Source of the DNA: Edaphobacter sp.
GTDB taxonomy: Bacteria > Acidobacteriota > Terriglobia > Terriglobales > Acidobacteriaceae
Direction: 5' to 3'
Assembly: GCA_025462645.1 (NCBI GenBank)
Contig: JAOAPB010000058.1
Coordinates: forward strand, 53,953-117,952
DNA: 64,000 bases
Position numbers and translations under genes: made by a program. The stretch's first letter is position 1, and each line of letters opens with the position of its first letter. The notes under the pieces were generated by a model. It did no database searches and was not told the origin of the DNA. It saw only the letters and a program-made list of their open reading frames with translations. Below, one piece after another: positions 17,477 through 26,912 of this stretch.

Positions 17477-17714
17477 CTCTCTTTGGGCTGGACCGGTTGA
17501 GATGTGTCTCACTAACAGACACTGTTTTAGTGGGAAGTTTTAGTAATCCTGTTTTTAGGATATCGGAAATGTTTCATCTACAAAAAAATGTACTGAACGA
17601 GACAACTTTTCTCTCGGGCCGGCGTCTTATCGAGTGTAGTAAGCAAGTGCCGGACCAGCAGTTCCCACGGTTCCGGTTTCCCCTATCCGCAATGCAACTC
17701 CCCACCTACTATGT

Positions 17715-17740
17715 AAGGCCCCCACTGTATCGGGGGCCTT
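17715..17740. terminator. Hairpin AAGGCCCCC/GGGGGCCTT
   Basis: A perfect 9-bp inverted repeat with an 8-base loop, 42 bases beyond the DoxX stop. It has no T-run on either side, so its strength as a terminator is doubtful. The 17480-17714 stretch before it holds no feature that I can support. Confidence 0.5.
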
Positions 17741-17781
17741 CACTCCTTAACGACACTGCACAAATCGGTGATTCTCCGCTG

Positions 17782-18180
17782 TTATGAAAAGCCGATCTTC
17801 CGGTCCAGAGACATGGCACCTGCTCCATAGAGGAGAAGCATGATGGCGATTGCGGCGAGTTCCGCGATGTAGTTGTAGATCCCGAAGCCTTGATGGATCC
17901 CGACGGTGGCGAGGGCGACCAGCATGTTGATGGCGATCAGACCGGAGGCGAAGCGGGTGAGCAGTCCCAGCGCCACCAGAATGCCTCCGACAAACTCGGT
18001 GAATGCCGAGACGTAGCCCAGCCAGTAGGGAAGGCCAAGCGTGACGACGTAGTGGCCGTAGTGATTGAGTGCGCCGTGCGGCACCACCTTCTGGTAGCCA
18101 TGAACGATCATAGACAAGCTGAGCACGAGACGCAGCAGCAGCGCCCCCACGGGTTGCAGGCTATTGAGCCATTTCGTCAT
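17782..18180 (-). CDS. DoxX-family membrane protein
   Basis: A 132-residue protein with four transmembrane helices. RLVLSLSMIVHGYQKVVPHG in the first helix and EFVGGILVALGLLTRFASG in the second are typical of DoxX/DoxD-like proteins. The start has AAGGA six bases upstream. DoxX proteins are small quinone-linked membrane proteins; some belong to redox-stress complexes with SodA and SseA, but the role of most paralogues is unknown. It sits alone, upstream of no obvious partner, with element A beyond its 3' end. Confidence 0.85.
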   Translation of the reverse strand: MTKWLNSLQPVGALLLRLVLSLSMIVHGYQKVVPHGALNHYGHYVVTLGLPYWLGYVSAFTEFVGGILVALGLLTRFASGLIAINMLVALATVGIHQGFGIYNYIAELAAIAIMLLLYGAGAMSLDRKIGFS

Positions 18181-18231
18181 AAAAAGTCCTTTAGGAGAGG
18201 GTAGCGCGTGAGCAGGCGGGCAAGAGGCTCT

Positions 18232-19161
18232 CTAATGGAGGGGTACCGGGGAAGGCACGAGTTCGCGAGTAGGAGATAGAGGCAGGTACTGGTCGAGGAA
18301 GCGGGTCAGGGTCTGTTTGTAGAGCGTCTCGGAGGGAGAGGCGAACTCGACGATCAGTTTGGGGTCGGATGCAGTGCGAAAGGCTGCGGGGGCGCTACCG
18401 GATTTGTCCGTGGAGATGAGGAGCTTTGGCTGGGGGAGGGTGGCGAGCGGCTGGGCGAGGGGAAAGTGCTCGTGGAAGAGCAGGCGCACGGGGAGGAGGC
18501 TGGAGCGGGGATCGCGGAGGGCTGTGGCGAGGAGGTCGCCTTTGGGTGAGTCGAGGATGAGCGCGGGGATGGCGGGATGGATGGCGGCGAGGTGAGTTGC
18601 GAGAGCGGCTCCGAGGCCGGCTCCGTAGGGGACGATCTGCCGGGCGGGGATGGCGCGGGAGGTGGTGAGGTAGTTCCAGGCGGAGTCGGCGTCCTGGGTC
18701 ATCTTGCGTTGATTGGGGTGGGTGTCGGCGCTGTAGCCGTAGCCTCGGTAGTCGAAGGCGAAGATGTTGAGGCCGAGATCGTGGAGGCGGTTAAGCGTGG
18801 GATTGAAGTCCGAGAGTGCACCATCGCCGTCTGGAAGAAAGAGGATGGTGATATTGGCGTAGTGTGTCCCCGGGGCGGCGGGGAGCCAGATGCCGGTGAG
18901 TTGCGGAGTGGCGGACTCATCGGGGCCAAAGTGAATCCAGGAGTTTTCAGTGTTCTGAGGCTTTGTGGCGGCTCGCCGGGGGTAGAGGACCAACTGCCAC
19001 TGGCCTTGATAGAAGAGCAGGCAGAGGGTGATATATCCACAGATAAAAGCGGCGAGGACGGTGAAGGCTATGGCCTTGAGGAGCCAGATATGACTGACAG
19101 TCTCAGGTGGTGAGGAGGGATGCGAGGCTCGCTTGGCTGGCTTTTGGGCGGGGCGGGACAT
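18232..19161 (-). CDS. Membrane-anchored alpha/beta hydrolase fold protein lacking the catalytic triad
   Basis: A 309-residue protein with an N-terminal transmembrane helix (about residues 28-52) and a BEM46/serine-aminopeptidase-like fold: ITILFLPDGDGALSDF, LNIFAFDYRGYGYS, ALILDSPKG. The nucleophile elbow, normally YGxSLGG, reads YGAGLGA, so Ser is Gly. The usual Asp position (HGDKDxxVP) reads STDKSGSAP, and the usual C-terminal GHND is replaced by ASPSET. All three triad residues therefore seem lost while the fold is kept. It may be a non-catalytic scaffold or binding protein. Start at 19161; short gap of about 50 bases to the DoxX gene on the same strand. Confidence 0.75.
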   Translation of the reverse strand: MSRPAQKPAKRASHPSSPPETVSHIWLLKAIAFTVLAAFICGYITLCLLFYQGQWQLVLYPRRAATKPQNTENSWIHFGPDESATPQLTGIWLPAAPGTHYANITILFLPDGDGALSDFNPTLNRLHDLGLNIFAFDYRGYGYSADTHPNQRKMTQDADSAWNYLTTSRAIPARQIVPYGAGLGAALATHLAAIHPAIPALILDSPKGDLLATALRDPRSSLLPVRLLFHEHFPLAQPLATLPQPKLLISTDKSGSAPAAFRTASDPKLIVEFASPSETLYKQTLTRFLDQYLPLSPTRELVPSPVPLH

Positions 19162-19216
19162 GAATGAAGGTTTCTATAAGAACTTTAGCACCTGTGACTG
19201 GGCTTTCTCCTGTTGG

Positions 19217-19475
19217 GGTGAGTGAAGACCTTCAGGATCCTTCCCCTTCGACAAAGCTCAGGGTCAGGATGACAGCAAGGACGTGCAACGGCAACAACAA
19301 CAGCAAGGATGTGCAACGGCAAGGGGTGGGTAGAAAGAGCCGGGTGGTTGTGGTGAGTGAAGACCTTCGGGATCCTTCGCTGCGCTCAGGATGACAGCAA
19401 GGACGTGCAACGGCAACAACAACAGCAAGGACATGCAACGGCAAGGGGTGGGTAGAAAGAGTCGGGCGGTTGGCG
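19217..19475. repeat. Tandem ~135-bp intergenic duplication
   Basis: Two copies of a unit starting GGTGAGTGAAGACCTTC, at 19217 and 19352 (offset 135). Each contains GGATCCTTC, CAGGATGACAGCAAGGACGT, several short copies of (CAGCAAGGA)(C/T)(A/G)TGCAACGGCAA and ends in GGGTGGGTAGAAAGAG. The reverse complement of the second unit matches the common bacterial repeat that reads CCTGAGCGCAGCGAAGGATC. No gene is supported in 19162-19510. Confidence 0.75.
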
Positions 19476-19510
19476 CAGAGCAGTTAGCATAGAGGATAGC
19501 GGAGGATTTA

Positions 19511-19822
19511 GTGGCGCAGTGGGTTAGATTATGCGGGGTCGCTGAGGCTCCTACGGCAGGGAAGGTGATGGAGGCTGAGGTGGATGGTGTTGGCATCTGC
19601 CTGGCGAATGTGAATGGAGAGCTGTCGGCCCTCGATAACGTCTGCCCGCATCGGAGGGGACCATTGGGTCAGGGTTGGGTCGAGGGTGAGTGCGTCGTGT
19701 GTCCGTGGCACTCGTGGACCTTCCATGTGAAGACAGGCCTTGCGGAGTATCCAGCGCACGAACGGGTGGATGTGTTTCCGGTGCGGATCGAAGGCGAGGA
19801 TGTCCTGGTGGATATCGAGTGA
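19511..19822 (+). CDS. Rieske [2Fe-2S] ferredoxin-like protein
   Basis: A 103-residue single-domain protein with the two Rieske cluster boxes CPHRRGPLGQG and CPWHSWTF (Cys-x-His and Cys-x-x-His ligands). The length and the sequence around GGECVVCPWH-like box 2 fit the NirD/toluene-type ferredoxin branch rather than a membrane Rieske subunit, because there is no N-terminal anchor. The GTG start at 19511 has GGAGG six bases upstream. It would carry electrons to an oxygenase or reductase, but no such gene is adjacent. Confidence 0.88.
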   Translation: MAQWVRLCGVAEAPTAGKVMEAEVDGVGICLANVNGELSALDNVCPHRRGPLGQGWVEGECVVCPWHSWTFHVKTGLAEYPAHERVDVFPVRIEGEDVLVDIE

Positions 19823-19961
19823 GGTGACCAGGTTGGAGCAATCATTTGCGTCGTGTGGACGGACAGGACGACATTTCAGATTGAAAGCGTGTTACTGAGA
19901 GACAAACCGCTTGAAGCCCTGCTCGTCCGGGCAGGAGACAGGCAGTAAAAAAGAGGAGAAT

Positions 19962-20093
19962 ATGAAGATCCGCACCATGTTTCTTAGTGTTGTCGCATTC
20001 GTCGTTCTGGCAGGCCTGGCTGTTCCGGCGAATGCTCAAGGGCATCGTCGCCATCATCGCCATCACCGGCACCATCGTCATCACAGGCGCTAG
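19962..20093 (+). CDS. Secreted 43-residue His/Arg-repeat peptide
   Basis: A very small gene with a strong GAGGAG site before the ATG at 19962. Residues 1-25 form a textbook signal peptide (MKIRTM, a VVAFVVLAGLAV core and cleavage after ANA). The mature part is only about 18 residues: QGHRR followed by four HHR-type repeats and a final RR. It is followed by a rho-independent terminator, so it is a complete transcription unit. His clusters bind Ni, Cu or Zn, and Arg/His peptides bind anions or membranes; the function is unknown. Confidence 0.7.
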   Translation: MKIRTMFLSVVAFVVLAGLAVPANAQGHRRHHRHHRHHRHHRR

Positions 20094-20115
20094 ATTTTGA
20101 AGTTGTCGTTCACAG

Positions 20116-20144
20116 AGGCCCGGCCATTGTGCCGGGCTTTCTTA
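20116..20144 (+). terminator. Terminator after the His/Arg peptide gene
   Basis: AGGCCCGGC pairs with GCCGGGCTT across CATTGT and is followed by TCTTATT. Confidence 0.75.
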
Positions 20145-20230
20145 TTGCCAACAAGGAATTGAGGACAATCACCGTGCAACGGCGTAGTTACTGATAGAAT
20201 CTATTAAATCCACTCCAAGCAGGAGAGGCA

Positions 20231-21373
20231 ATGCAGGCAATACTGGCGCTGGAAGACGGGCGCATTTTTCGCGGCAAGAGTTTTGGCGCACGAGCAGAAT
20301 GCTCTGGCGAGGTGGTCTTCAATACATCACTGACCGGCTATCAGGAGATCTTCACGGATCCTTCCTACGCGGGGCAGATTGTGGTTCTTACCAACCCACA
20401 TATTGGAAACTATGGGACGACACCGCACGATGCGGAGGCGAAGCGGCCTTACATCGAAGGGCTGGTGACGCGCGAGTTTTCGCCGATGAGCTCGAACTGG
20501 CGCTCGACGCAGGTGGCCGATGAGTACCTTGAACGCTACGGGGTGCCGGTGATCGCGGAGGTAGATACGCGGGCTGTGGTGCGGCATCTGCGCGCCAATG
20601 GCGTGATGCGCGGCGTGATTGCCAACGGCGAGAATCTCGATGTGGATGCGCTGGTGGCGAAGGCGCGGGCGATCAAGAAGATGGAAGGCACCGATCTGGC
20701 GAGCGCCGTCAGCACGAAGGAAGTGTACAAGTGGGACGCAAGCGAGCCGAAGAATCAGACGGGGGATACATTGCTGACACCCGCGATTGATGCCGGGGCG
20801 AAGCAGATGCATGTGGTGGCTTATGACTACGGCATCAAGGAGAACATCCTGCGGATGCTGGCGCGCGAGAACTGCCGCGTGACGGTAGTGCCGGCGAAGA
20901 CATCGGCCGAGGACGTTATGGCGATGGAGCCGGATGGGATCTTCTTCTCGAATGGGCCGGGTGATCCGGAGCCTCTGGACTACGCGATCGAGAATGTGCA
21001 GAAGCTGCAGGGCAAGGCTCCGCTGTTCGGGATATGCCTGGGGCACCAGATCTTTGGATTGGCTCTCGGGGGCAAGACCTACAAGCTGAAGTTTGGCCAT
21101 CATGGCGGGAATCACCCGATCATGAACCACCAGACGGGCAAGGTTGAGATTACGGCGCAGAACCATAACTTCGCGGTCGATCCGGAGTCGCTCGATGAGA
21201 AGACGGTCGAGAAGACGCATACGAATCTGAATGACCAGACGCTGGCCGGGCTGAAGCATAAGAAGGATCCGATGTTCAGCGTGCAGTACCACCCGGAGGC
21301 TAGTCCGGGGCCGCATGACTCGCACTATCTCTTCAAGGACTTCCGGAAGATGATGGAAGAGTTCAAGAGATAA
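20231..21373 (+). CDS. carA: Carbamoyl-phosphate synthase small subunit
   Basis: A 380-residue glutamine amidotransferase subunit that releases ammonia for CarB. The N-terminal CPSase_sm domain has the family motifs GEVVFNTSLTGYQEIFTDPSYAGQ (abbreviated here) and NPHIGNYG. The class I amidotransferase domain has the nucleophile Cys269 in FGICLGHQ and His354/Glu356 in QYHPEASPGP. GCAGGAGAGGCA precedes the ATG. carB follows after 71 bases in which a GCGCG/CGCGC hairpin with a T-run (21384-21408) may act as an attenuator. Product: carbamoyl phosphate for arginine and pyrimidines. Confidence 0.97.
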   Translation: MQAILALEDGRIFRGKSFGARAECSGEVVFNTSLTGYQEIFTDPSYAGQIVVLTNPHIGNYGTTPHDAEAKRPYIEGLVTREFSPMSSNWRSTQVADEYLERYGVPVIAEVDTRAVVRHLRANGVMRGVIANGENLDVDALVAKARAIKKMEGTDLASAVSTKEVYKWDASEPKNQTGDTLLTPAIDAGAKQMHVVAYDYGIKENILRMLARENCRVTVVPAKTSAEDVMAMEPDGIFFSNGPGDPEPLDYAIENVQKLQGKAPLFGICLGHQIFGLALGGKTYKLKFGHHGGNHPIMNHQTGKVEITAQNHNFAVDPESLDEKTVEKTHTNLNDQTLAGLKHKKDPMFSVQYHPEASPGPHDSHYLFKDFRKMMEEFKR

Positions 21374-21444
21374 AAGCTAAAAGGCGCGGCTTTGGTCGCG
21401 CATTTTTTCGGCACAAAGAAATCGATTGAGGAAGAAGAAGAGAC

Positions 21445-24400
21445 ATGCCGCGTAGGAATGACATTGCGAAGATTCTGGTGATCGGCTCGGGGCCGATTGT
21501 GATTGGACAGTCGGCGGAGTTCGACTACTCGGGGACGCAGGCGTGCAAGGCGCTGAAGGCCGAGGGGTATGAGGTAGTGCTGGTGAACTCGAACCCGGCG
21601 TCGATCATGACCGATCCTGAGGTGGCGGACCGGACTTATATTGAGCCGTTGAATACGGACTATCTGGAGGAGATTCTTCGCGTCGAGACGGAGATGATGG
21701 ATCGGAATCTTCTGGGGAGTTCGGCTAAGTTTGCTGTGCTGCCGACGGTGGGTGGGCAGACGGCACTGAATCTTGCGGTGGATCTGGCGGACTCGGGCGT
21801 TCTGGAGAAGCTGGGCATTGAGCTGATCGGCGCGAAGCTTGAGGCGATCAAAAAGGCTGAGGATCGGCTGCTGTTCAAGGATGCGATGACCAAGATCGGG
21901 CTAGATATGCCGCGGTCGGCGCTGGTGAACAATATTCGCGATGGGTTGGAGTTTGCCGCGAAGATCGGATTCCCGGTGGTGATTCGGCCGTCGTTCACGC
22001 TGGGCGGATCGGGCGGCGGGATTGCGTACAACCGCGAGGAGTTGATGGAGATCCTGGCGCGCGGGCTGGACCTGTCGCCAGTGCATGAGTGTCTGCTGGA
22101 AGAGAGCGTGCTGGGATGGAAGGAGTACGAGCTGGAGGTGGTGCGCGACCTGAACGACAATGTCATCATCATCTGCTCGATTGAGAACTTCGACCCGATG
22201 GGCGTGCATACGGGCGACTCGATTACTGTGGCTCCGGCGCAGACGTTGACGGATCGCGAGTACCAGGTGATGCGGGATGCTGCAATTCGCGTGATCCGCG
22301 AGATTGGCGTGGAGACGGGTGGGAGCAATGTGCAGTTCGCGGTGAATCCGGTAAACGGGCGCATGACGGTGATCGAGATGAATCCGCGGGTGTCGCGGTC
22401 GTCGGCGCTGGCATCGAAGGCGACGGGATTTCCGATTGCGAAGATCGCAGCTCGTCTGGCGGTGGGGTACACGCTGGATGAGATTCAGAACGACATTACG
22501 AAGGCGACGCCGGCGTGCTTTGAGCCGACGATCGACTATGTGGTGGTGAAGATTCCGAAGTGGCAGTTTGAGAAGTTTCCCGGCGCGGACGAGGGCCTGG
22601 GACCGCAGATGAAGTCGGTCGGAGAGGTAATGGCGATTGGACGGACCTTCAAGGAAGCCATGATGAAGGCGGTACGGTCGCTGGAGACGGGTAAGAAGGC
22701 TACGGCCGATGACATCGAGCCGCGGCGGTTGACGCAGCGGCTGGTGACTCCGCATCCTGACCGGTTGTCTTATATTCGCTATGCGTTCGAGCGGGGTATG
22801 ACGGTGCGCGAGGTTGCTCGCATGACATCGATGGACCCTTGGTTCTTGTATCAGATCAAGCAGATTACGGATGAGATCAAGGCTATTGGTGGGGTGTCGA
22901 TCGACGAGGTCGGTGCTGACCAGTTGCGGACGGCGAAGCGGATGGGGATCTCGGATGAACGACTGGCTGCGGGTTGGGGGCTGACTGGAGCAGAGGGTAC
23001 AGCGAAGGTTCGCGCATTGCGCAAGAAGCTTGAGGTGCAGCCTGTGTACAAGCTGGTGGATACGTGTGCGGCAGAGTTCGAGAGCTATACGCCGTATCTG
23101 TACAGCTGCTATGACGAGGAGGATGAAGCAGCACCGACGACCCGCAAGAAGATTCTGATCCTTGGCAGCGGACCGAACCGGATCGGGCAGGGAATCGAAT
23201 TCGACTACTGCTGCTGCCATGCTGCGTTCGCGCTGCGTGAAGACGGGTACGAGACCATCATGGTGAACTGCAATCCCGAGACGGTTTCGACGGACTACGA
23301 CACGAGCGACCGGTTGTACTTCGAGCCGCTGACGCTGGAGGACGTGCTTGGCGTGTATGAGCATGAGGCTTCGTCGGGTGCGGAGATCGGGATGATCGTG
23401 CAGTTCGGTGGGCAGACTCCGCTGAACCTCAGTCTGCCGCTGAAGAAGGCAGGGGTGCCGATCATCGGGACCTCGCCGGAGTCGATCGATCTTGCAGAGG
23501 ATCGAAAGCGGTTTGGAAAGCTGATCGAGGAGTTGAAGATTCCGCAGCCCGAGGGAGCGATGGCTACGAGCGTGGAAGAGGCGGTTGCCGGAGCGAATCG
23601 GGTGGGGTATCCGGTGCTGGTGCGTCCGTCGTATGTGCTGGGTGGGCGAGCGATGGTGATTGCGTATGACAACGAGGCTGTTGTGCGCTACATGACGACG
23701 GCGATCGAGTTCTCGCAGGAGAGGCCGGTGCTGATCGACCATTTCCTGGAGGATGCGACTGAGGTGGACGTCGATGCGTTGTGTGATGGCGATGATGTGG
23801 TGATTGCCGGCATCATGCAGCATATCGAGGAGGCTGGAATTCACTCGGGCGATTCTTCGTGTGTGCTGCCGGCAGTCGACATTGTGCCGGAGGTGTTGCA
23901 GACGATTCGCGAGTACACGCGGAAGCTGGCGATGGCGCTGAGCGTAAGAGGACTGGTGAATATTCAGTTCGCGATACAGCGTGGGACCGTTTACGTGATC
24001 GAGGTAAATCCTCGGGCTTCGCGGACGGTGCCTTATGTGTCGAAGGCGACGGGGATACCGCTGGCCAAGATTGCGTCGCGGATTATGGTCGGGCGGAAGT
24101 TGAAGGAGTTGCTGCCGGAACAGGTGGCGAACGGCAAGGACCTTGAGACGGGATCGCATTACTTTGTGAAGTCGCCGGTGTTTCCGTGGGGCAAGTTCCC
24201 GGGAGTCGATACAGTGCTTGGGCCGGAGATGAAGTCGACTGGCGAGGTGATGGGCGTGGCGGACAACTTTGGCGAGGCGTTTGCCAAGGCGCAGATCGCC
24301 GCGGGACAGGTGCTTCCGGTGAAGGGAACGATCTTCCTGAGTGTGAACGACCGCGACAAGGAAGGCGTCGTGTCGCTGGCGCGGCAGTTCGTGGAGATGG

Positions 24401-24735
24401 GATTTCACCTGGTTGCCACGCATGGGACGGCGTTTCTTCTCGAAGAGGCTGGGCTGCAACCGGAGCGCGTTTATAAGGTCAAGGAAGGGCGTCCGAATGT
24501 TGTGGACCTGATCAAGGGCGATCGCATCCACCTTATCGTCAATACACCGAGTGGCCAGGATACGTTCTTCGATGAGAAGGCGATTCGACGAGCGGCGGTG
24601 CTGGCGCGGATTCCGACGATCACGACGCTGGCGGCGGCGAAGGCGGCAGCCGAGGGTATCTCTTCGCTGCAGCAGGGAACCTTGAGCGTCGTTGCCTTGC
24701 AGACGCTTCATGCGGACCGCCTGGCTGTGGTCTAG
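21445..24735 (+). CDS. carB: Carbamoyl-phosphate synthase large subunit
   Basis: A 1096-residue synthetase with two homologous ATP-grasp halves. The first half opens with [20 protein letters not shown] and the second (from about residue 566) with [32 protein letters not shown] and [11 protein letters not shown] are the two glycine-rich ATP loops. The C-terminal MGS-like domain ([12 protein letters not shown] to the end) is the allosteric site, which in enterobacteria binds UMP and ornithine. It uses ammonia delivered by CarA, bicarbonate and two ATP. Length is normal for the family. Confidence 0.97.
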   Translation: MPRRNDIAKILVIGSGPIVIGQSAEFDYSGTQACKALKAEGYEVVLVNSNPASIMTDPEVADRTYIEPLNTDYLEEILRVETEMMDRNLLGSSAKFAVLPTVGGQTALNLAVDLADSGVLEKLGIELIGAKLEAIKKAEDRLLFKDAMTKIGLDMPRSALVNNIRDGLEFAAKIGFPVVIRPSFTLGGSGGGIAYNREELMEILARGLDLSPVHECLLEESVLGWKEYELEVVRDLNDNVIIICSIENFDPMGVHTGDSITVAPAQTLTDREYQVMRDAAIRVIREIGVETGGSNVQFAVNPVNGRMTVIEMNPRVSRSSALASKATGFPIAKIAARLAVGYTLDEIQNDITKATPACFEPTIDYVVVKIPKWQFEKFPGADEGLGPQMKSVGEVMAIGRTFKEAMMKAVRSLETGKKATADDIEPRRLTQRLVTPHPDRLSYIRYAFERGMTVREVARMTSMDPWFLYQIKQITDEIKAIGGVSIDEVGADQLRTAKRMGISDERLAAGWGLTGAEGTAKVRALRKKLEVQPVYKLVDTCAAEFESYTPYLYSCYDEEDEAAPTTRKKILILGSGPNRIGQGIEFDYCCCHAAFALREDGYETIMVNCNPETVSTDYDTSDRLYFEPLTLEDVLGVYEHEASSGAEIGMIVQFGGQTPLNLSLPLKKAGVPIIGTSPESIDLAEDRKRFGKLIEELKIPQPEGAMATSVEEAVAGANRVGYPVLVRPSYVLGGRAMVIAYDNEAVVRYMTTAIEFSQERPVLIDHFLEDATEVDVDALCDGDDVVIAGIMQHIEEAGIHSGDSSCVLPAVDIVPEVLQTIREYTRKLAMALSVRGLVNIQFAIQRGTVYVIEVNPRASRTVPYVSKATGIPLAKIASRIMVGRKLKELLPEQVANGKDLETGSHYFVKSPVFPWGKFPGVDTVLGPEMKSTGEVMGVADNFGEAFAKAQIAAGQVLPVKGTIFLSVNDRDKEGVVSLARQFVEMGFHLVATHGTAFLLEEAGLQPERVYKVKEGRPNVVDLIKGDRIHLIVNTPSGQDTFFDEKAIRRAAVLARIPTITTLAAAKAAAEGISSLQQGTLSVVALQTLHADRLAVV

Positions 24736-24741
24736 AGCGCA

Positions 24742-24780
24742 GTTCAACCGAGGACCTATGAATCAGGTCCTCGGTTGAAC
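24742..24780. terminator. 16-bp hairpin after carB
   Basis: GTTCAACCGAGGACCT (24742-24757) pairs perfectly with AGGTCCTCGGTTGAAC (24765-24780) across a 7-base loop. There is no T-run after it, so it may protect the 3' end or stop transcription weakly. Confidence 0.6.
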
Positions 24781-24833
24781 CATGCTCCGATACCAATTCC
24801 TCTATTTCTCGATTGGCTATTTAGAATAGAGAG

Positions 24834-25877
24834 ATGCTGCTTGAAGGACTTCTACTGCCCCTGACTACACCGTTCTATCCGGACGGACGCCTCAATCTGC
24901 GGAAGCTCGAACATAACGCGGATCGCTATTCGAAGACACCGGTGGCCGGACTGGTGGTTTTGAGTGAGCAGGGTGAGCCCACCATGCTCTCCGAGGAGGA
25001 GACGCGGCAGGCTCTGCAGTCTGCCATCGACTCGGCTGCGATGGAGAAGGTGATGGTGGCCGGGGTATCGCGTGACAGCGTTGTGGAGACGCTTGGGCTG
25101 GTGGAGTTTGCTGCCAAGGCTGGTTACGATGTGGTTCTTGTGCGGCAGCCTTCTTTTCTTCGGGGTAGTACGAAGACGAAGGAACTGCTTACCTACTTCA
25201 GGGCGGTCGCCGACCGGGCTGGTGCGCCGGTTGTGCTCTATAGTCCGGATGCTTCGTTGTCGCAGGATGTGGTGGTCGAACTCGCTGGGCATCCTCAGAT
25301 CATTGGGTTGATCGATGGCGGAGGGGCGGAGCGGATTCAGGGGTTGAAGGCTGGTACGGCGGGGGTGAAGCGTGAGGTGACCGTGACGCCGGTGTTCGCA
25401 GCGGTGACTGGAAGGATGTTGGCTCAGCGGGGGGCTGAGGGAGCGGGGACGTTTATCGCGGCCAACACGCTGAGCGATGGTGGAGCTGCCCTGGCGGTTG
25501 CGCCGCCGAAGCCTGCGATGAAGACGCGGTCGAAGGTGGTTGGGTTTCAGATCCTGTCTTCCCATACGGCTGGAATGCTTGATGGCTTGCAGGCGGGGGC
25601 GATTGGCTTGATGCCGGGGTTTGCGGCGTCTGCTCCGCAGGCTTGCTACGAGGTGCTCGCTGCCTGGAAGGATGGTGACTTTGGACTTGTCCAGGAGAAG
25701 CAGGCGAGGCTGCAGGCTGCGGTGGAGAGGGTTGAAGTTGCGCTGGGGATACCGGGCATCAAGTTTGGCTGCGACCTGAATGGGTACTTTGGGGGACGGC
25801 CTAGATTGCCGTTGTTGCCTCCCACCGGGGAGGAGCGTGGGGAGGTGGAGACACTGATGCGAGGGTTGCGTAATTGA
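24834..25877 (+). CDS. DapA/NAL-superfamily protein without the Schiff-base lysine
   Basis: A 347-residue TIM-barrel protein of the dihydrodipicolinate synthase superfamily: LLLPLTTPFYPDGRLNLRKL at the start, LSEQGEPTMLSEEE in place of the usual GTTGE-SPTL segment, and VVLYSPDASL, which keeps the conserved Tyr. The strand that normally reads IIGIKEATG reads IIGLIDGGG, so the lysine that forms the Schiff base with pyruvate is Ile. It also has about 40 extra residues. It is therefore unlikely to be a classical lyase or true DapA. It stands alone after carB. Confidence 0.78.
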   Translation: MLLEGLLLPLTTPFYPDGRLNLRKLEHNADRYSKTPVAGLVVLSEQGEPTMLSEEETRQALQSAIDSAAMEKVMVAGVSRDSVVETLGLVEFAAKAGYDVVLVRQPSFLRGSTKTKELLTYFRAVADRAGAPVVLYSPDASLSQDVVVELAGHPQIIGLIDGGGAERIQGLKAGTAGVKREVTVTPVFAAVTGRMLAQRGAEGAGTFIAANTLSDGGAALAVAPPKPAMKTRSKVVGFQILSSHTAGMLDGLQAGAIGLMPGFAASAPQACYEVLAAWKDGDFGLVQEKQARLQAAVERVEVALGIPGIKFGCDLNGYFGGRPRLPLLPPTGEERGEVETLMRGLRN

Positions 25878-25967
25878 CGGCTCTTCCCAGGCCCGGGGTA
25901 TTGCCGTAACTATTTTTTTATGTACTTCTTGCACGGGAACAGTTGTGCCGAGATGATGCCGAACGCT

Positions 25968-26876
25968 TCACGACCGGAGCCTGATGTTTTTGCGAAGGAA
26001 GACTGTTGCCTGTGGGTTGTCGTTAAAGCGTTCGCATGAAACGTACCCACGTCTCCGATACAGAGCTATGGCAACTTTCAGATCATCATAGCTATCAAGA
26101 TAGATCCAACGCAGACCCTTGCTGCGGGCAAAATCCTCCTGAGCGTCCAGCAGTTTGTCTGCAATGCGATGCCCCCGGGCTACAGGCTGCACATAGAGAC
26201 GCTTGCATTCCCCGGCGAACGGGACGGAGCCGAGCTTTCTCAGGACGACACACCCAACAGCCTTCTCATCCAGATGGGCGAGCCAAACGCCCGAACCGGG
26301 GTCATCGATGATCTTCTGGATTGCTTCGGGGGTGTCCCGCTGGACGACGCTAACCGCCTCGTAATACTCCTGCAGCAATCGAATCGCATCGTCGTTGGAT
26401 TTGGACAAGCGAACGATTCGAACGGAGCGCCCTTTAGGTTCGCTCAGGATGGAGCGAATCTTCGCAAGCGAGTCGAGCAGGGCATCGCGGTCAGTTGCAT
26501 TGACGTTAGCCAGCAGCCCTTGTATCTGTAGGGCCGATTGTTCGTTCAGCCAAGCTACGGTGCTATCTCCCGCAGGCGAGAGCGTAAGCAACTTCTCACG
26601 GCCGTCCTGTTTTGATGGCGTCTGGCGCACCAGCTTTCGCCTGGTTAACAGTGCAAGGCTTCGACTGATGTATCCGGCATTAAGGCCAAGCGTCTCCCGT
26701 AAGGAGGAAGCCGTCAGCCTGGGACTGGCTCCGATCTCATACAGGATGCGAGCCTCTGTGAGCGAAAAATCTCCGTCGAGGTGCCGCTTGCGCAACAAGC
26801 CTAGCCGCGCCGTGTAGAAGCGATTGAACTCCCGCACTGCAGAGATCTGTTCCTCTTCCTTGATGCTGACCGACAT
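25968..26876 (-). CDS. MarR-type regulator fused to a GNAT acetyltransferase
   Basis: A 302-residue two-domain protein. Residues about 10-145 are a winged-helix MarR domain (SLTEARILYEIG, LTASSLRETLGLNAGYISRSLALL, then the wing QDGREKLLTLSPAG). Residues about 155-300 are a GNAT domain with the acetyl-CoA loop QPVARGHRIADKLL (R/Q-x-x-G-x-R/A) and IYLDSYDDLKVAIALYRRRGY. The same architecture is widespread in bacteria and may link sensing to acetylation. The ATG at 26876 gives the standard MSVSIKEEE start; a TTG at 26912 is less likely. A palindrome in the leader could be an autoregulatory operator. Confidence 0.85.
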   Translation of the reverse strand: MSVSIKEEEQISAVREFNRFYTARLGLLRKRHLDGDFSLTEARILYEIGASPRLTASSLRETLGLNAGYISRSLALLTRRKLVRQTPSKQDGREKLLTLSPAGDSTVAWLNEQSALQIQGLLANVNATDRDALLDSLAKIRSILSEPKGRSVRIVRLSKSNDDAIRLLQEYYEAVSVVQRDTPEAIQKIIDDPGSGVWLAHLDEKAVGCVVLRKLGSVPFAGECKRLYVQPVARGHRIADKLLDAQEDFARSKGLRWIYLDSYDDLKVAIALYRRRGYVSCERFNDNPQATVFLRKNIRLRS

Positions 26877-26899
26877 GGAAAGAGTGTAAACGTAAATAG

Positions 26900-26912
26900 T
26901 TGCTAAAAGCAA
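26900..26912 (-). promoter_or_regulatory. Possible MarR operator TTGCT-AAA-AGCAA
   Basis: A perfect 5-bp inverted repeat with a 3-base spacer, 24 bases upstream of the MarR-GNAT start. TATTTA lies just downstream on the same strand and could be the -10 box. Binding is inferred from position only. Confidence 0.35.

Noticed and set aside
17470..17787. Plus-strand open frame of 105 codons starting TTG
   Set aside because: It has no ribosome site, spans a terminator-like hairpin, has no family features and begins inside the repeat element.
21901..24747. A 948-codon open frame on the minus strand of carB
   Set aside because: It is the GC-rich antisense shadow of carB: Arg/His-rich, low complexity and without domain motifs.
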